Assembly: GCF_015223435.1 (NCBI RefSeq)
Contig: NZ_VHKO01000001.1
Coordinates: 186,001 to 250,000 of the forward strand
Source of the DNA: Vibrio hibernica
GTDB taxonomy: Bacteria > Pseudomonadota > Gammaproteobacteria > Enterobacterales > Vibrionaceae
Length of the DNA: 64,000 bases
Direction of reading: 5' to 3'
Shown here: piece by piece, positions 35,321 through 45,340 of the stretch
How positions within the stretch are numbered: position 1 is the stretch's first letter
Layout of the letters: each line of letters opens with the position of its first letter
Made by a program: the position numbers and the translations under genes
The notes under the pieces: model-generated
Seen by the model: the letters and a program-made list of their open reading frames with translations, nothing else
Told to the model about the DNA's origin: nothing
Databases searched by the model: none

Positions 35321-36988
35321 ATGCAATTGGAACGAATTGAAATTGTCGGATTTAGAGGCATTCAGCGCCTATCGCTTGATTTTGGTGAAATCACAACCTT
35401 ACTAGGCGAGAATACTTGGGGGAAATCATCGCTCTTGGATGCGCTTTGCATTGCACTGCCACATAACGGTCAGCCCTACTCTTTCCAAATCCAAGATTTT
35501 CATGTCAATTACGCTTTATCTCAAACCCAAACACAACAAATTCAAATTGTGACACAATGGCGAGCACAACATAAAACGGAACACAGAAGCGCGAGATACC
35601 GTCGTTTAAAGCCGATTTGGATAAGTAGTCATAGTGATGACCAAGATGATTCTAAACACGTTATTTTTCAAATTAGTGCCATACGTAATGAACATAAAGT
35701 CAGTACGCATTACCAATTTCTCGACTGGACAGGGACGCCACTGGCAATTCACGATTGTGAGCAGTTAGCTTTAGAGCTTAGCCGACTGCATCCGGTTATT
35801 CGTTTACGAGATGCAAGACGTTTACATCAACACAGTGAAAGCATTACTCCGGACTCGAATAACAAAAAAGAAAAGATTGAGCGCCGAGTGAATAATACTT
35901 ATCGGCGTTTATCAGCAATGCCTGGGCATGTGAATAAAGCGGAGTTAAAAAGTACCTTAAATGCTATGCAACACTTAATAGAGCACTATTTTTCATTTCA
36001 ATCACAACCTAAAAACAATATACGAGAAGCAAGATCTAACCTTTTTACAGGAAATACATCATCCACTGAAAGCAATAAAGACAACCTGATTCAATTATTA
36101 AAAAGTAATAAAAATCATCAAAGTAAATTACTGCTAATGGGCTTGCTTAACGCTTATCTTCAAGCGAAAGGCGCCGCAGAGATCAGCCAATCGGCGCGAC
36201 CAATATTGATTTTAGAAGATCCAGAAGGCCGTTTGCACCCCACCAATTTATTAAAATCGTGGGAATTATTGCAAATGATCCCTATGCAAAAAATTGTTAC
36301 GACCAATAGCGGTATTTTGCTCAGCGCCGTTCCTTTTTCTTCTATCCGACGTTTAATAAGACAGTCGGATAGAACCCTCGCCCTGTCTATCCCTGAACAT
36401 TTATTAAGCCAAGATGAGTTACGCCGTATTAGTTTTCACATTCGTTTTCACCGCCCAAATGCCTTGTTTGCTCGCTGCTGGTTATTAGTGGAAGGTGAAA
36501 CCGAAGTTTGGTTATTCAATGAACTGGCTAAAATCTGTGGTTATCACTTTCCCAGTGAAGGTATTCAATTGGTAGAGTTTGCTCAATCTGGACTCAAATC
36601 ATTAATTAAAGTCGCAAAAGCTTTAAATATTGATTGGCACGTGGTGACCGATGGTGATGCGGCAGGGAAAAAATACGCAACCGCCGTTCGGACTCAACTT
36701 GGGCAAGATATGGAAAAGCATCGATTAACTGAATTACCCGATAAAGACATTGAAAACTACCTCTACCATAATGGTTTTGAGAAGTTCTTTCGGGGCATGG
36801 TTAACCTCCCTGAAAATCAACAAGTGCCGACTAAAAAAGTCATTAACCGAGTCCTTAAAAAATACGCGAAGCCTGATGTCGCACTTGGTATCGTTGAATA
36901 TTGTGAAGAGCATGGTATTGATAAAATACCATTATTAATCCGACGTATTTTAAAAAGGGTCATGACAATGGCGAATGGAAACAGCTAA
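35321..36988 (+). CDS. ybjD: OLD-family ATP-dependent nuclease, YbjD-like
   Basis: The 555-residue protein follows E. coli YbjD (552). The N-terminal half is an SMC/ABC-type ATPase: the start QLERIEIVGFRGIQRLSLDF, Walker A GENTWGKSS at 29-37, and ILEDPEGRLHPTN near 295 as the combined signature/Walker B region. A Toprim nuclease domain follows with LLVEGETEVWL near 388 and VVTDGDAAGKKYA near 442, then DKDIENYLY. The ATPase-Toprim order is that of OLD and GajA. It stands alone, without the helicase partner of Gabija. A role in DNA repair or anti-phage activity is inference. Confidence 0.88.
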   Translation: MQLERIEIVGFRGIQRLSLDFGEITTLLGENTWGKSSLLDALCIALPHNGQPYSFQIQDFHVNYALSQTQTQQIQIVTQWRAQHKTEHRSARYRRLKPIWISSHSDDQDDSKHVIFQISAIRNEHKVSTHYQFLDWTGTPLAIHDCEQLALELSRLHPVIRLRDARRLHQHSESITPDSNNKKEKIERRVNNTYRRLSAMPGHVNKAELKSTLNAMQHLIEHYFSFQSQPKNNIREARSNLFTGNTSSTESNKDNLIQLLKSNKNHQSKLLLMGLLNAYLQAKGAAEISQSARPILILEDPEGRLHPTNLLKSWELLQMIPMQKIVTTNSGILLSAVPFSSIRRLIRQSDRTLALSIPEHLLSQDELRRISFHIRFHRPNALFARCWLLVEGETEVWLFNELAKICGYHFPSEGIQLVEFAQSGLKSLIKVAKALNIDWHVVTDGDAAGKKYATAVRTQLGQDMEKHRLTELPDKDIENYLYHNGFEKFFRGMVNLPENQQVPTKKVINRVLKKYAKPDVALGIVEYCEEHGIDKIPLLIRRILKRVMTMANGNS

Positions 36989-37129
36989 TATTTACCTAGC
37001 GACTTCCTGCATTCTCGTCATTAAATACGATTTCCATTTATGTTTCGCTTTAACATTTGTGTACTGAAAGCCATGTCGTTAAGATGCCATTAGTTTTTAT
37101 TGTTCACTCCTAGTTGATAGGAAAAATTA

Positions 37130-37954
37130 ATGGGAAAAAGCATGTACAAATTGATCGCAATTGATATGGATGGAACCTTACTCAACACTGACCATCAAAT
37201 TACCTTACACAATAAACAAGCGATCACCCAAGCTCGGGAAATGGGCGTAAAAGTCGTCTTAGCTTCTGGTCGCCCTTTGGCTGGTATGCTTTCCGCATTA
37301 GAGCAACTAGACATGAACACCGATGATGATTATGTGATCAGCTACAACGGCTCAATGGTACAAACGGCGGCAAGTAAAACCGCTATTCGTCAAGAAATCC
37401 TGACCGGTTCTGATGCCAAATTAATTGCGGATTGGGCGGAAAGATTAAGCGTTAACGTGCACGCATTTTCATTAAAAGATGGTTTAATCACGCCTAAAAA
37501 TAACAAATACACCACCCACGAATGCACTATCAATAATATTTCATTAACCGAAATGCCTTTCTCTGAATTAAGTGATGACGAAGCTATCTTGAAAGTAATG
37601 ATGGTTGAAGAAGAACCATTATTAACCAAAGCCATTGAGCAACTGCCAGCCGTACTGAACGAAAAATATACCATCGTCCGCAGCTCACCTTTCTTCTTAG
37701 AATTTATGCACACAACCAGTGATAAAGGTGCTGGTGTTGAATGCTTAGCTCAACATTTAGGCATTAAACGAGAAGAAGTCATCACAATGGGTGATGCGGG
37801 TAACGATCACCATATGCTGACTTATGCAGGCTTGGGTGTTGCAATGGGCAATGCGACCGAAGAAACCAAAGCGATTGCCGACTATATCACTGACACCAAT
37901 AACAATAGTGGTGTAGCACAAGTGATTGAAAAATTCGTTCTAAACGTCAAATGA
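37130..37954 (+). CDS. yidA: HAD sugar phosphatase, YidA-like
   Basis: The protein matches E. coli YidA along its length (IAIDMDGTLLN, LASGRPLAGMLS, YVISYNGSMVQ, FLEFMHTTSDKGAGVE, ITMGDAGNDHHML, GLGVAMGNATEE). It is a Cof-type HAD phosphatase with a broad range of sugar phosphates. The start could be ATG 37130 (with TAGGA upstream) or 37142, which resembles the E. coli N-terminus more. It heads a sugar block: the EIIB gene starts 61 bases after it. Confidence 0.88.
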   Translation: MGKSMYKLIAIDMDGTLLNTDHQITLHNKQAITQAREMGVKVVLASGRPLAGMLSALEQLDMNTDDDYVISYNGSMVQTAASKTAIRQEILTGSDAKLIADWAERLSVNVHAFSLKDGLITPKNNKYTTHECTINNISLTEMPFSELSDDEAILKVMMVEEEPLLTKAIEQLPAVLNEKYTIVRSSPFFLEFMHTTSDKGAGVECLAQHLGIKREEVITMGDAGNDHHMLTYAGLGVAMGNATEETKAIADYITDTNNNSGVAQVIEKFVLNVK

Positions 37955-38015
37955 TTAGACCCATATTAATCAAAAAAGAACTCATTAAACAAACATTGAT
38001 GAAAAAGGAAACCAT

Positions 38016-38324
38016 ATGAAGATGGTGGCAGTAACCGCATGTCCAACAGGCATCGCTCATACTTATATGGCAGCAGAAGCATTAGTAAAATCCGCCGCGA
38101 GTTTGTACGTTAACATACAAGTGGAAACCCAAGGTGCAATGGGCATTGAAAATAAGCTTAGCTATCAAGATATTAGCAAAGCGGATATTGCTCTCATTGC
38201 CTCTGATATTGCTATTGAGCAAGCCGAGCGATTTGAGCAATGCCTTGTGATCAATGCAACCATTGAAGATGTATTAACCAATCCAGACAGTGTGATCAAA
38301 CGATGCTTAAACGCTATCTCTTAA
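38016..38324 (+). CDS. Stand-alone fructose-type PTS EIIB component
   Basis: A 102-residue domain of the fructose-family EIIB. The phospho-acceptor cysteine is in AVTACPTGIAHTYMAAEAL at residue 9, and VETQGAMGIENKL near 40 is the next family motif. It should take phosphate from an EIIA and pass it to sugar on an EIIC, but no EIIC is encoded beside it. AAGGAAACC precedes the ATG. The gene lies between yidA and an EIIA gene (19 bases). Confidence 0.88.
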   Translation: MKMVAVTACPTGIAHTYMAAEALVKSAASLYVNIQVETQGAMGIENKLSYQDISKADIALIASDIAIEQAERFEQCLVINATIEDVLTNPDSVIKRCLNAIS

Positions 38325-38343
38325 ATCAAGTTAGAACATCATA

Positions 38344-39156
38344 ATGTCAACGGTACGAGTTACCTTCTACTTAGGCCAAGCTGGATTACCGGCTTGGTTG
38401 ATTAAAGGTGTCCATCACCAAGTTCGAGGATTTAAAGGTTACGCTGAATTAATTAAAGTACACACCTTACAACGTGTTAATGTCCAAAAATATTTGAGCG
38501 CGTTAACCTTTGCTTTTCAACCTTTTGATTTATGCCAGATCGTTCTCACGGGTGAACAAGCGGCAAGCTACGCGGCTATACTCCGAATTTATCTTCACAA
38601 AGATTGTTTTTTACTGGATAAAAGAATCACACCAACCAGTCAGGACACCCAACATTTACATCTCAGTCATTTTGAATTCCACCATCTCGCGATTCAAAAG
38701 CAATTCGATGCTTTCATTCGGCTTTATCGCTTAATGCACCCATCGGAAAATGAATCAACCGCAGAAAAAGCTTATATACTCCAACAAATTGCCAAAATAT
38801 CATCGATTCAACACTATAAGTCCATTGAAGAGCAGCTCAATCAACGTGAACAATTATCTTCTACGGGAATGAAAGGCGGTATCGCTCTCCCACATATAAT
38901 GACCGAGCATATCAATCAACCTCAACTCATTTGCCTAACCTCTAATAACCCTATTGATTGGCAATCATCTCATGGCCCCGTCACCCATATTATTGCTTTA
39001 TTACTACCCAAAGAAAGCAGCAAAAATACTATGTATGCGGTTCGTCATTTGGCTGTCCGTTTACTCTCATCGGAGGTAAACCAATTTATTAGTGAGCATC
39101 ATACCGCCAATGAATTACATGCTATTTTGACCTGTTTTATGATGCCAAAAGTTTGA
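38344..39156 (+). CDS. PTS EIIA protein with degenerate HPr-like N-terminal domain
   Basis: Residues 120-270 are a fructose-type EIIA with the active-site histidine in GGIALPHIMTEH near residue 183. Residues 1-85 align in layout with HPr (VTFYLGQAGLPAWLIKGV, NVQKYLSALTFAFQPFDLCQ, VLTGEQAASYAAIL), but where HPr has GLHARPA with the phosphorylated His, this protein has GLPAW, so the domain should not accept phosphate. The middle about 85-120 is a linker. It probably serves the EIIB at 38016 or the EIIABC at 40311, or has a regulatory role. The SD is weak. Confidence 0.75.
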   Translation: MSTVRVTFYLGQAGLPAWLIKGVHHQVRGFKGYAELIKVHTLQRVNVQKYLSALTFAFQPFDLCQIVLTGEQAASYAAILRIYLHKDCFLLDKRITPTSQDTQHLHLSHFEFHHLAIQKQFDAFIRLYRLMHPSENESTAEKAYILQQIAKISSIQHYKSIEEQLNQREQLSSTGMKGGIALPHIMTEHINQPQLICLTSNNPIDWQSSHGPVTHIIALLLPKESSKNTMYAVRHLAVRLLSSEVNQFISEHHTANELHAILTCFMMPKV

Positions 39157-39220
39157 TGATGCCAAAATAACGCCAATCATATTGATCTTTAAGAACAGTG
39201 ATACAACCCTACAAAGTCAA

Positions 39221-40072
39221 TCACCCACCGTGCATGGCTCTAAATTCACTGGGTGTTCGACCTAATTTATTTTTAAATACTCGATAGAAATAATTTACAT
39301 CATTAAAGCCACAACGCAGCGCCACTTCACTCAACCTAAAGGTATAACGGGTTAACATAAACTTCGCCCGCTCTAATCTCACCCATGTAATGTAATCGGC
39401 TAACCGCATATGGCCTTGTTGGCGAAATAAGCGTGATAGATGATTTGGACTGACATTAAAACGGCTCGCAATGCTGTCGCGAGTAATATCACGATGAAAA
39501 TTTTCTTGGATATAAATGCAAATGCCTTGGTATAAATCTTCACTACGACCTTGAGTTGAGCTTTCTGGCGACAGCAACATGCCATGGCAATAACTCATTA
39601 AAGCCATCAACAAATGTCCACCGGTAGGATGTTGAGTCTTTTCTTTGGCTAGAGTATTTAACCCGCTCAAAATATGGTCTAGAGCGTGACCAGTACGCGT
39701 CTGCACACTGTGCTTTTGGACATCAAAAAATGTCGCTTCATTTTTGCGTTTTTCCACCAAACTAAAGCCTAATTGTCGCTTACCAAATAACAGGCTCAAT
39801 ACACTGCAATCGGTATCCCATTCAGGCTTATTCCAACTATTGGGCGGTATATACAGAATATCGCCCGGTAGTACTTTAACTTCAGTAATACCAAATTCAG
39901 GATCTTCAATTTTATTAATATATTCCCCCTTGATAACAAACTCCATACGAGGAAAGTTCACCTGATAACTAAAAGGTGGTGGCGTGGTATGGTCACTGGC
40001 AAACCAAACTCGATTAAAATGCTCCCTTTCCGATAACACACCTTCTAAAACATTAATAAAAACTTGAGTCAT
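39221..40072 (-). CDS. AraC family regulator of the adjacent mannose-type PTS
   Basis: The 283-residue protein has an N-terminal cupin effector domain (KVLPGDILYIPPNSWNKPEW) and a complete C-terminal AraC domain (ITRDSIASRFNVSPNHLSRL, then WVRLERAKFMLTRY and CGFNDVNYFYRVFKNKLGR). I start it at the ATG 40072 (MTQVFINVLEG); the frame extends to 40171 but has no better signal there. It is divergent from the EIIABC gene. From memory, Vibrio cholerae has a comparable AraC gene beside its mannose PTS; that inference needs a search. Confidence 0.85.
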   Translation of the reverse strand: MTQVFINVLEGVLSEREHFNRVWFASDHTTPPPFSYQVNFPRMEFVIKGEYINKIEDPEFGITEVKVLPGDILYIPPNSWNKPEWDTDCSVLSLLFGKRQLGFSLVEKRKNEATFFDVQKHSVQTRTGHALDHILSGLNTLAKEKTQHPTGGHLLMALMSYCHGMLLSPESSTQGRSEDLYQGICIYIQENFHRDITRDSIASRFNVSPNHLSRLFRQQGHMRLADYITWVRLERAKFMLTRYTFRLSEVALRCGFNDVNYFYRVFKNKLGRTPSEFRAMHGG

Positions 40073-40170
40073 CACGATTTTCCACTTTAATTTGAAATAG
40101 TTAAGTATCTTTACCGCTCTATTAACTATTGTAGCCTCTAGTAATTGCTGAATATATCGACCAGATGACA

Positions 40171-40206
40171 ACCTAAGTGATCACGATCACAAAGCACCAC
40201 TTAGGT
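40171..40206. promoter_or_regulatory. CRP-like site nested in a 9-bp inverted repeat
   Basis: agtgatcacgatcaca (40176-40191) matches the CRP half-sites TGTGA-N6-TCACA with one mismatch. It is framed by acctaagtg at 40171-40179 and its exact complement cacttaggt at 40198-40206. It lies in the 238-base gap between the AraC-type gene and the EIIABC gene. CRP-cAMP activation plus AraC binding are plausible. Confidence 0.6.
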
Positions 40207-40310
40207 TACAATAATCCAGTAAATGGTTTCAATGTACACTATTTTAAAACAACAAAATATCCAACAATTAACCTATAACTTAAAATAACAATACATATAT
40301 AGGTACTATA

Positions 40311-42209
40311 ATGATTACACAGCTGATTAATGAAAACCTGATCCGCTTGAATCTAAAAGCCACCACTAAAGATGAAGTCTTTAATGAGATGGTTGATGTA
40401 TTAGATGCTCAAGGCAAACTCAATAACCGTGACCAATTCTTACAAGATATTTATGCCCGTGAAGAGATTGGAAACACAGGGTTTGAAGAAGGCATAGCAA
40501 TTCCACATGCAAAAAGTGCCGCAGTAGCTCAACCTGCAGTGGCAATTGGTATTAGCCGAAATGGAATTGAATATGGCGCAGAAGATGGAGAAGCCTCTAC
40601 GCTATTTTTCATGATCGCATCACCAGATGGCGGTGCTGATCATCACATTGAAGTATTAGCAGAGCTGTCTTCTAAATTAATCGAAGATGGTTTTATTCAA
40701 GCTTTCATGCAAGCGGAATCACCAAAAGCTGCACTTGCTCTTTTACTGCAGAAGAAAGAAGTCGAAAACACCGTAGTGGCTGATAAAGGCTTTCTTATAG
40801 GCGTAACGGGCTGCCCTGCTGGTATCGCCCATACTTACTTAGCCGCCGAAGGGTTAGAAAAAGCGGCCGCTGAGATGGGTTACACAATTAAAGTCGAAAC
40901 CAATGGTTCAATTGGTGTGAAAAATGCCCCAACCGCAGAAGAAATTGAACGCGCAGTTGCGATCGTTGTAAGCTGCGATAAGCAAGTAGACATGACTCGC
41001 TTTAATGGTAAAAAACTCGTTCAAACTAGCGTAAAAGCCCCTATTAGTAATGGTAAAGGCGTTATTCAACAAGCATTAGATGCATCGCCTTATCAAGCCG
41101 ATGCAAGCCATTCCAAAGAAGACAAATCAGCGGCAACCTCTGGCCGTTCAAATCTTTACCGCTACTTAATGAATGGCGTATCACATATGATCCCATTTGT
41201 AGTAACGGGTGGTTTGATGATTGCCCTGTCTCTTGCTCTTGGTGGCGAGCCAACGCCAAATGGCATGCAAATTCCGGAAGACAGTTTGTGGAATCAAGTT
41301 CTCAACGTGGGTGTCGTTGCCTTTACCTTAATGATCCCAATCTTGGCGGGTTACATTGCTTTTGCTATCGGTGATCGCGCCGCACTTGCACCTGGTTTTA
41401 TTGGGGGTTGGATTGCGAACAATGGTTCTTTCTACGATGCGGACGCCGGCACTGGCTTTATTGGCGCTATTATCGCGGGCCTTTTAGTGGGGTATTTTGT
41501 ACGCTTTATTGCAACACGTGATTACCACAAAATGGTTGCTCCACTGGTTCCAATAATGATTGCACCAATCTTAGGTACTGTCTTTATTGCTTCGCTATTT
41601 ATCTTTGTTATTGGCGCACCCATTGCTGATCTGATGCAGTGGTTGAACGCTGTTTTAACTGAAATGAGCACAGGTAACGTGGTTCTGCTTGGGATTGTAC
41701 TTGGCGGCATGGCGGGCTTTGATATGGGGGGTCCATTTAACAAAGTGGCATTCCTATTCTCTGTCGGTATGATTGCCAATGGTCAAACTCAATTTATGGG
41801 CGCGATGGCCGTTGCTATTCCAATCGCTCCACTTGGCATGGCACTCGCCACCGTGATTGGTCGCAAACTAGATATATTTGAAGCAAGCGAAATCGAAACC
41901 GGTAAAGCAGCCGGCGCAATGGGTTTAGTGGGTATTTCTGAAGGTGCCATTCCATTTGCAGCGCAAGATCCATTATCGGTTATTCCTGCTAACGTCATTG
42001 GTTCAATGGTTGGCGCGGTCATGGCATTCTCCTTTGGTATTACCAATAGTGTTGCTCACGGTGGCCCCGTTGTCGCTTTACTTGGCGCAATGAATAAACC
42101 CGTGATGGCATTAATCTGTATGGCAACAGGCGCCATCGTAACCGCCGTAGTTTGCGTTACTTTAAAGAAAATGCGTAAAGCTCGCGCCTTAAAAGCAGTC
42201 GCGGCATAA
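40311..42209 (+). CDS. PTS fructose-type transporter EIIABC, probably for mannose
   Basis: A 632-residue fusion in the order EIIA (1-150, His in GFEEGIAIPHAKS near 65), EIIB (160-260, Cys in IGVTGCPAGIAHTYLAAEGL near 168) and membrane EIIC (285-632, about nine helices, LGGMAGFDMGGPFNKVAF near 465, GISEGAIPF near 545). It imports and phosphorylates a hexose using phosphate from HPr. The family name is fructose, but the neighbouring manA and absence of a 1-phosphofructokinase gene suggest mannose. AGGT precedes the ATG. A terminator follows the stop. Confidence 0.92.
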   Translation: MITQLINENLIRLNLKATTKDEVFNEMVDVLDAQGKLNNRDQFLQDIYAREEIGNTGFEEGIAIPHAKSAAVAQPAVAIGISRNGIEYGAEDGEASTLFFMIASPDGGADHHIEVLAELSSKLIEDGFIQAFMQAESPKAALALLLQKKEVENTVVADKGFLIGVTGCPAGIAHTYLAAEGLEKAAAEMGYTIKVETNGSIGVKNAPTAEEIERAVAIVVSCDKQVDMTRFNGKKLVQTSVKAPISNGKGVIQQALDASPYQADASHSKEDKSAATSGRSNLYRYLMNGVSHMIPFVVTGGLMIALSLALGGEPTPNGMQIPEDSLWNQVLNVGVVAFTLMIPILAGYIAFAIGDRAALAPGFIGGWIANNGSFYDADAGTGFIGAIIAGLLVGYFVRFIATRDYHKMVAPLVPIMIAPILGTVFIASLFIFVIGAPIADLMQWLNAVLTEMSTGNVVLLGIVLGGMAGFDMGGPFNKVAFLFSVGMIANGQTQFMGAMAVAIPIAPLGMALATVIGRKLDIFEASEIETGKAAGAMGLVGISEGAIPFAAQDPLSVIPANVIGSMVGAVMAFSFGITNSVAHGGPVVALLGAMNKPVMALICMATGAIVTAVVCVTLKKMRKARALKAVAA

Positions 42210-42239
42210 AAGATTGATGTTAGATAATACGTCAGCGTA

Positions 42240-42278
42240 AAAATGAGCAGATAATGATTCCCGTTATCTGCTCATTTT
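42240..42278. terminator. Terminator between EIIABC and manA
   Basis: aaaatgagcagataa and its exact complement ttatctgctcatttt flank a 9-base loop, about 30 bases after the EIIABC stop. manA may be read through or have its own promoter. Confidence 0.8.
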
Positions 42279-42384
42279 AATATTTCCTAGCTAGCGTATA
42301 ATTTTAAAATTCACCCGATTAAAACAGTTATTCTATTACAGCACTTATAAAATTAAGAGCGCTCAACCGAAAATAAGGTTTTCC

Positions 42385-43572
42385 ATGAAACAACTTCCCC
42401 CTTTTTTCCTTATGCAAAACGTGATTCAAGACTATGCATGGGGAAGCACAACCTCCATTAATCAACTTTTTGATATCCCGAATCCAGACAATAAACCACA
42501 AGCTGAAATTTGGATGGGCGCTCACCCAAATGGTTGCTCTCATATTAAACTAGATGGTCAATTGACTCGCTTAGATGATGTCATTAATCAGGATAAAAGT
42601 GCCATTTTAGGCGATAAAACGACTCAAACATTTAATGAACTTCCTTACTTATTTAAAGTATTGGCGGCGGCCCAAGCGTTATCAATTCAAGTTCATCCAA
42701 GCAAACAGGCCTCTGAAATTGGTTTTGATAGAGAAAACAAAGCAGGGATTGATATTAAAGCGGCCAACCGTAATTACAAAGATCCAAACCACAAACCTGA
42801 ACTTGTTTATGCTTTAACCACTTACCAAGCAATGAATGGCTTTCGCGATTATCCAGCGATTATCAAACCTTTTGAAAAAATTGGCATTAAAGTGTTACAG
42901 CAAGACGTTGCTGCGCTTAAAGCAAACCAAACACCAGAAGGATTAAGCGCATTCTTTGAAGCTATTTTGTCACTGGAAGGCGAGCGTAAAACCTCGGCAC
43001 TTAACGCTCTAATGGCGCATGTAGAAAAAAATACGCAATGTGCCACCGCGGCATTAATTCTTGAATTGGCCGAGCAATACCCGGGTGATGTCGGTTTATT
43101 TGCCCCACTGATGTTGCATGTCATTACGCTCCAACCAGGAGAAGCCATGTTCCTTTATGCATGCACACCACATGCATACATAAAAGGCACAGGGCTAGAA
43201 ATCATGGCAAATTCAGATAATGTTCTACGCGCGGGCTTAACCCCTAAATATATTGATGTCCCAGAATTGGTCGCCAATACTTTATGTGAACCAAAACCAA
43301 GCGAGGATCTCTTACTCGCTCCAATCGTTAAAGACAATGCTAAGCATTACCCTATTCCAGTTGACGATTTTAAATTCAGCGTTTATCACGGAGATAGCAA
43401 CATCACCTGTGAGAGCGCAGAAATTATTTTCGCTATCGATCAAGATGTCACATTACGCCATCAATCTGGCAATATACTTTGTATTACCAAAGGTCAATCA
43501 GCTTTCATTCCATTGAGTACTCAGCAATACCAAGTTGAAAGTTTCGGCACCTTTGCTCGTGCTTATAATTAA
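42385..43572 (+). CDS. manA: Mannose-6-phosphate isomerase, class I
   Basis: ManA interconverts mannose 6-phosphate and fructose 6-phosphate, moving PTS-imported mannose into glycolysis. The 395-residue protein starts with MQNVIQDYAWGSTTSINQLF. AEIWMGAHPNG near 40 and LSIQVHPSKQASEIG near 100 carry zinc ligands, and YKDPNHKPELVYALT near 135 and the late motif SDNVLRAGLTPKYIDVPEL near 275 are class I landmarks. AAGG precedes the ATG. Confidence 0.95.
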   Translation: MKQLPPFFLMQNVIQDYAWGSTTSINQLFDIPNPDNKPQAEIWMGAHPNGCSHIKLDGQLTRLDDVINQDKSAILGDKTTQTFNELPYLFKVLAAAQALSIQVHPSKQASEIGFDRENKAGIDIKAANRNYKDPNHKPELVYALTTYQAMNGFRDYPAIIKPFEKIGIKVLQQDVAALKANQTPEGLSAFFEAILSLEGERKTSALNALMAHVEKNTQCATAALILELAEQYPGDVGLFAPLMLHVITLQPGEAMFLYACTPHAYIKGTGLEIMANSDNVLRAGLTPKYIDVPELVANTLCEPKPSEDLLLAPIVKDNAKHYPIPVDDFKFSVYHGDSNITCESAEIIFAIDQDVTLRHQSGNILCITKGQSAFIPLSTQQYQVESFGTFARAYN

Positions 43573-43643
43573 GCCATAATAATGACCACTATAAACATGC
43601 TATCCCATCACATTTCAGTGTGATTAAGATCGCTATTTAACTT

Positions 43644-43682
43644 GAAAAACGCGCCAATCGGAGTTACCGTGGCGCGTTTTTC
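43644..43682. terminator. manA terminator
   Basis: gaaaaacgcgcca (43644-43656) and tggcgcgtttttc (43670-43682) form a perfect 13-bp stem with T run. Confidence 0.9.
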
Positions 43683-43711
43683 ATCATATTTACGATATAA
43701 AGGATTCTACA

Positions 43712-45307
43712 TTGATTTCTTCAGCTAACATCACGATGCAATTTGGCGCCAAGCCATTATTTGAAAACATCTCAGTTAAATTTGGTGACGGTAACCGTTA
43801 CGGCTTAATTGGTGCCAATGGCTGTGGTAAGTCAACCTTTATGAAGATCCTAAGTGGTGAGCTTGAGCCATCTGGTGGCAACGTCAGCGTTGATCCAAAT
43901 GAGCGTGTTGCAAAACTAAGCCAAAACCAGTTTGCTTACGAAGAGTTTTCGGTACTTGATACCGTCATCATGGGCCATAAAGAACTTTGGGCTGTAAAAC
44001 AAGAACGCGACCGTATTTATTCTTTAGCTGAGATGACTGAAGAAGATGGCATGAAAGTGGCCGATCTTGAAGTTGAATTTGCGGAAATGGATGGTTACAC
44101 CGCTGAATCTCGCGCAGGTGATCTTCTTCTTTCTGTAGGCATTCCAATCGAGCAACATTGGGGTCCAATGAGTGAAATCGCACCGGGCTGGAAACTTCGT
44201 GTTCTTCTTTCTCAAGTGTTGTTTGCTGACCCACATATCATGCTACTTGATGAACCAACCAACAACTTGGATATGGATACGATTCGCTGGTTGGAAGATA
44301 CACTAAACCAACGTAACTGTACTATGATCATCATCTCGCATGACCGTCACTTCTTGAACTCAGTATGTACACACATGGCCGATATCGACTACGGTGAACT
44401 CCGTGTTTACCCAGGTAACTACGATGATTACATGTTTGCATCGACTCAAGCTCGTGAACGTTTGTTAAATGATAATGCGAAGAAAAAAGCACAAATTGCA
44501 GAACTGCAAACTTTCGTATCTCGTTTCTCAGCCAATGCTTCTAAAGCAAAACAAGCGACATCTCGTGCGAAACAAATTGATAAAATTCAACTAGACGAAG
44601 TTAAAGCGTCTAGCCGTCAAAATCCATTTATTCGTTTTGAACAATCGAAAGAGCTATTCCGTAACGCATTAATTGTGGAAGAGTTGACGCAAGGTTTTGA
44701 AAACGATTTATTCACTAACTTTAATGCTATTTTTGAAGTAGGCGAACGTGTTGCCATTATCGGTGAAAACGGCGTGGGTAAAACTACCCTACTGAATACG
44801 CTAGCGGGAAGGTTAGAACCTAAATCGGGTGAGTTCAAGTGGTCAGAAAACTCAAACATTGGGTACTATGCACAAGACCATGAATATGAATTTTCACAGA
44901 ATATGAAAGTATTCGATTGGATGGCTCAATGGCGTCAAGAAGGCGATGATGAACAAGTCGTTCGTAGTTTCTTAGGTCGTATGCTTTTTGGACAAGACGA
45001 TATTAAAAAAGACGTTCAAGTACTATCCGGTGGTGAGCAAGGTCGTATGCTGCTAGGTAAGTTAATGATGCACAAACCAAACATGTTGTTGATGGATGAA
45101 CCAACCAACCACATGGATATGGAATCAATTGAATCGTTAAACTTAGCTCTTGAAAACTACAAAGGTACTTTGTTCTTCGTCTCACACGATCGCCAGTTTG
45201 TATCCTCTTTGGCAACTCGTGTACTTGAGATCCGCGATGGTAAAATCAATGACTTCCGTGGCACTTATGAAGAATACTTAAAAGTGCGTGAAGTGAATAA
45301 AGCGTAA
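43712..45307 (+). CDS. ybiT: ABC-F ATPase YbiT
   Basis: A 531-residue ABC-F protein, extremely similar to E. coli YbiT (530). It has two ATPase domains: Walker [10 protein letters not shown] near residue 38 and GENGVGKTT near 350; signatures in [12 protein letters not shown] and LSGGEQGRM; Walker [13 protein letters not shown] and [12 protein letters not shown]. The inter-domain linker with the [20 protein letters not shown] stretch is typical. ABC-F proteins act on ribosomes; YbiT's exact role is not settled. The start is a TTG with AAAGGA upstream. The gene is well expressed-looking in codon use (many GGT, CGT, AAC). Confidence 0.94.
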   Translation: MISSANITMQFGAKPLFENISVKFGDGNRYGLIGANGCGKSTFMKILSGELEPSGGNVSVDPNERVAKLSQNQFAYEEFSVLDTVIMGHKELWAVKQERDRIYSLAEMTEEDGMKVADLEVEFAEMDGYTAESRAGDLLLSVGIPIEQHWGPMSEIAPGWKLRVLLSQVLFADPHIMLLDEPTNNLDMDTIRWLEDTLNQRNCTMIIISHDRHFLNSVCTHMADIDYGELRVYPGNYDDYMFASTQARERLLNDNAKKKAQIAELQTFVSRFSANASKAKQATSRAKQIDKIQLDEVKASSRQNPFIRFEQSKELFRNALIVEELTQGFENDLFTNFNAIFEVGERVAIIGENGVGKTTLLNTLAGRLEPKSGEFKWSENSNIGYYAQDHEYEFSQNMKVFDWMAQWRQEGDDEQVVRSFLGRMLFGQDDIKKDVQVLSGGEQGRMLLGKLMMHKPNMLLMDEPTNHMDMESIESLNLALENYKGTLFFVSHDRQFVSSLATRVLEIRDGKINDFRGTYEEYLKVREVNKA

Positions 45308-45340
45308 TTGATTTAATATAAACAACATCAACAATTAACT

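Noticed and set aside
35321..36988. Gabija defence system
   Set aside because: Only an OLD-type protein is present, closest in layout to YbjD, and no GajB helicase is adjacent.
43968..44236. Two antisense open frames inside ybiT
   Set aside because: They are shadows of the conserved, codon-biased ybiT gene.
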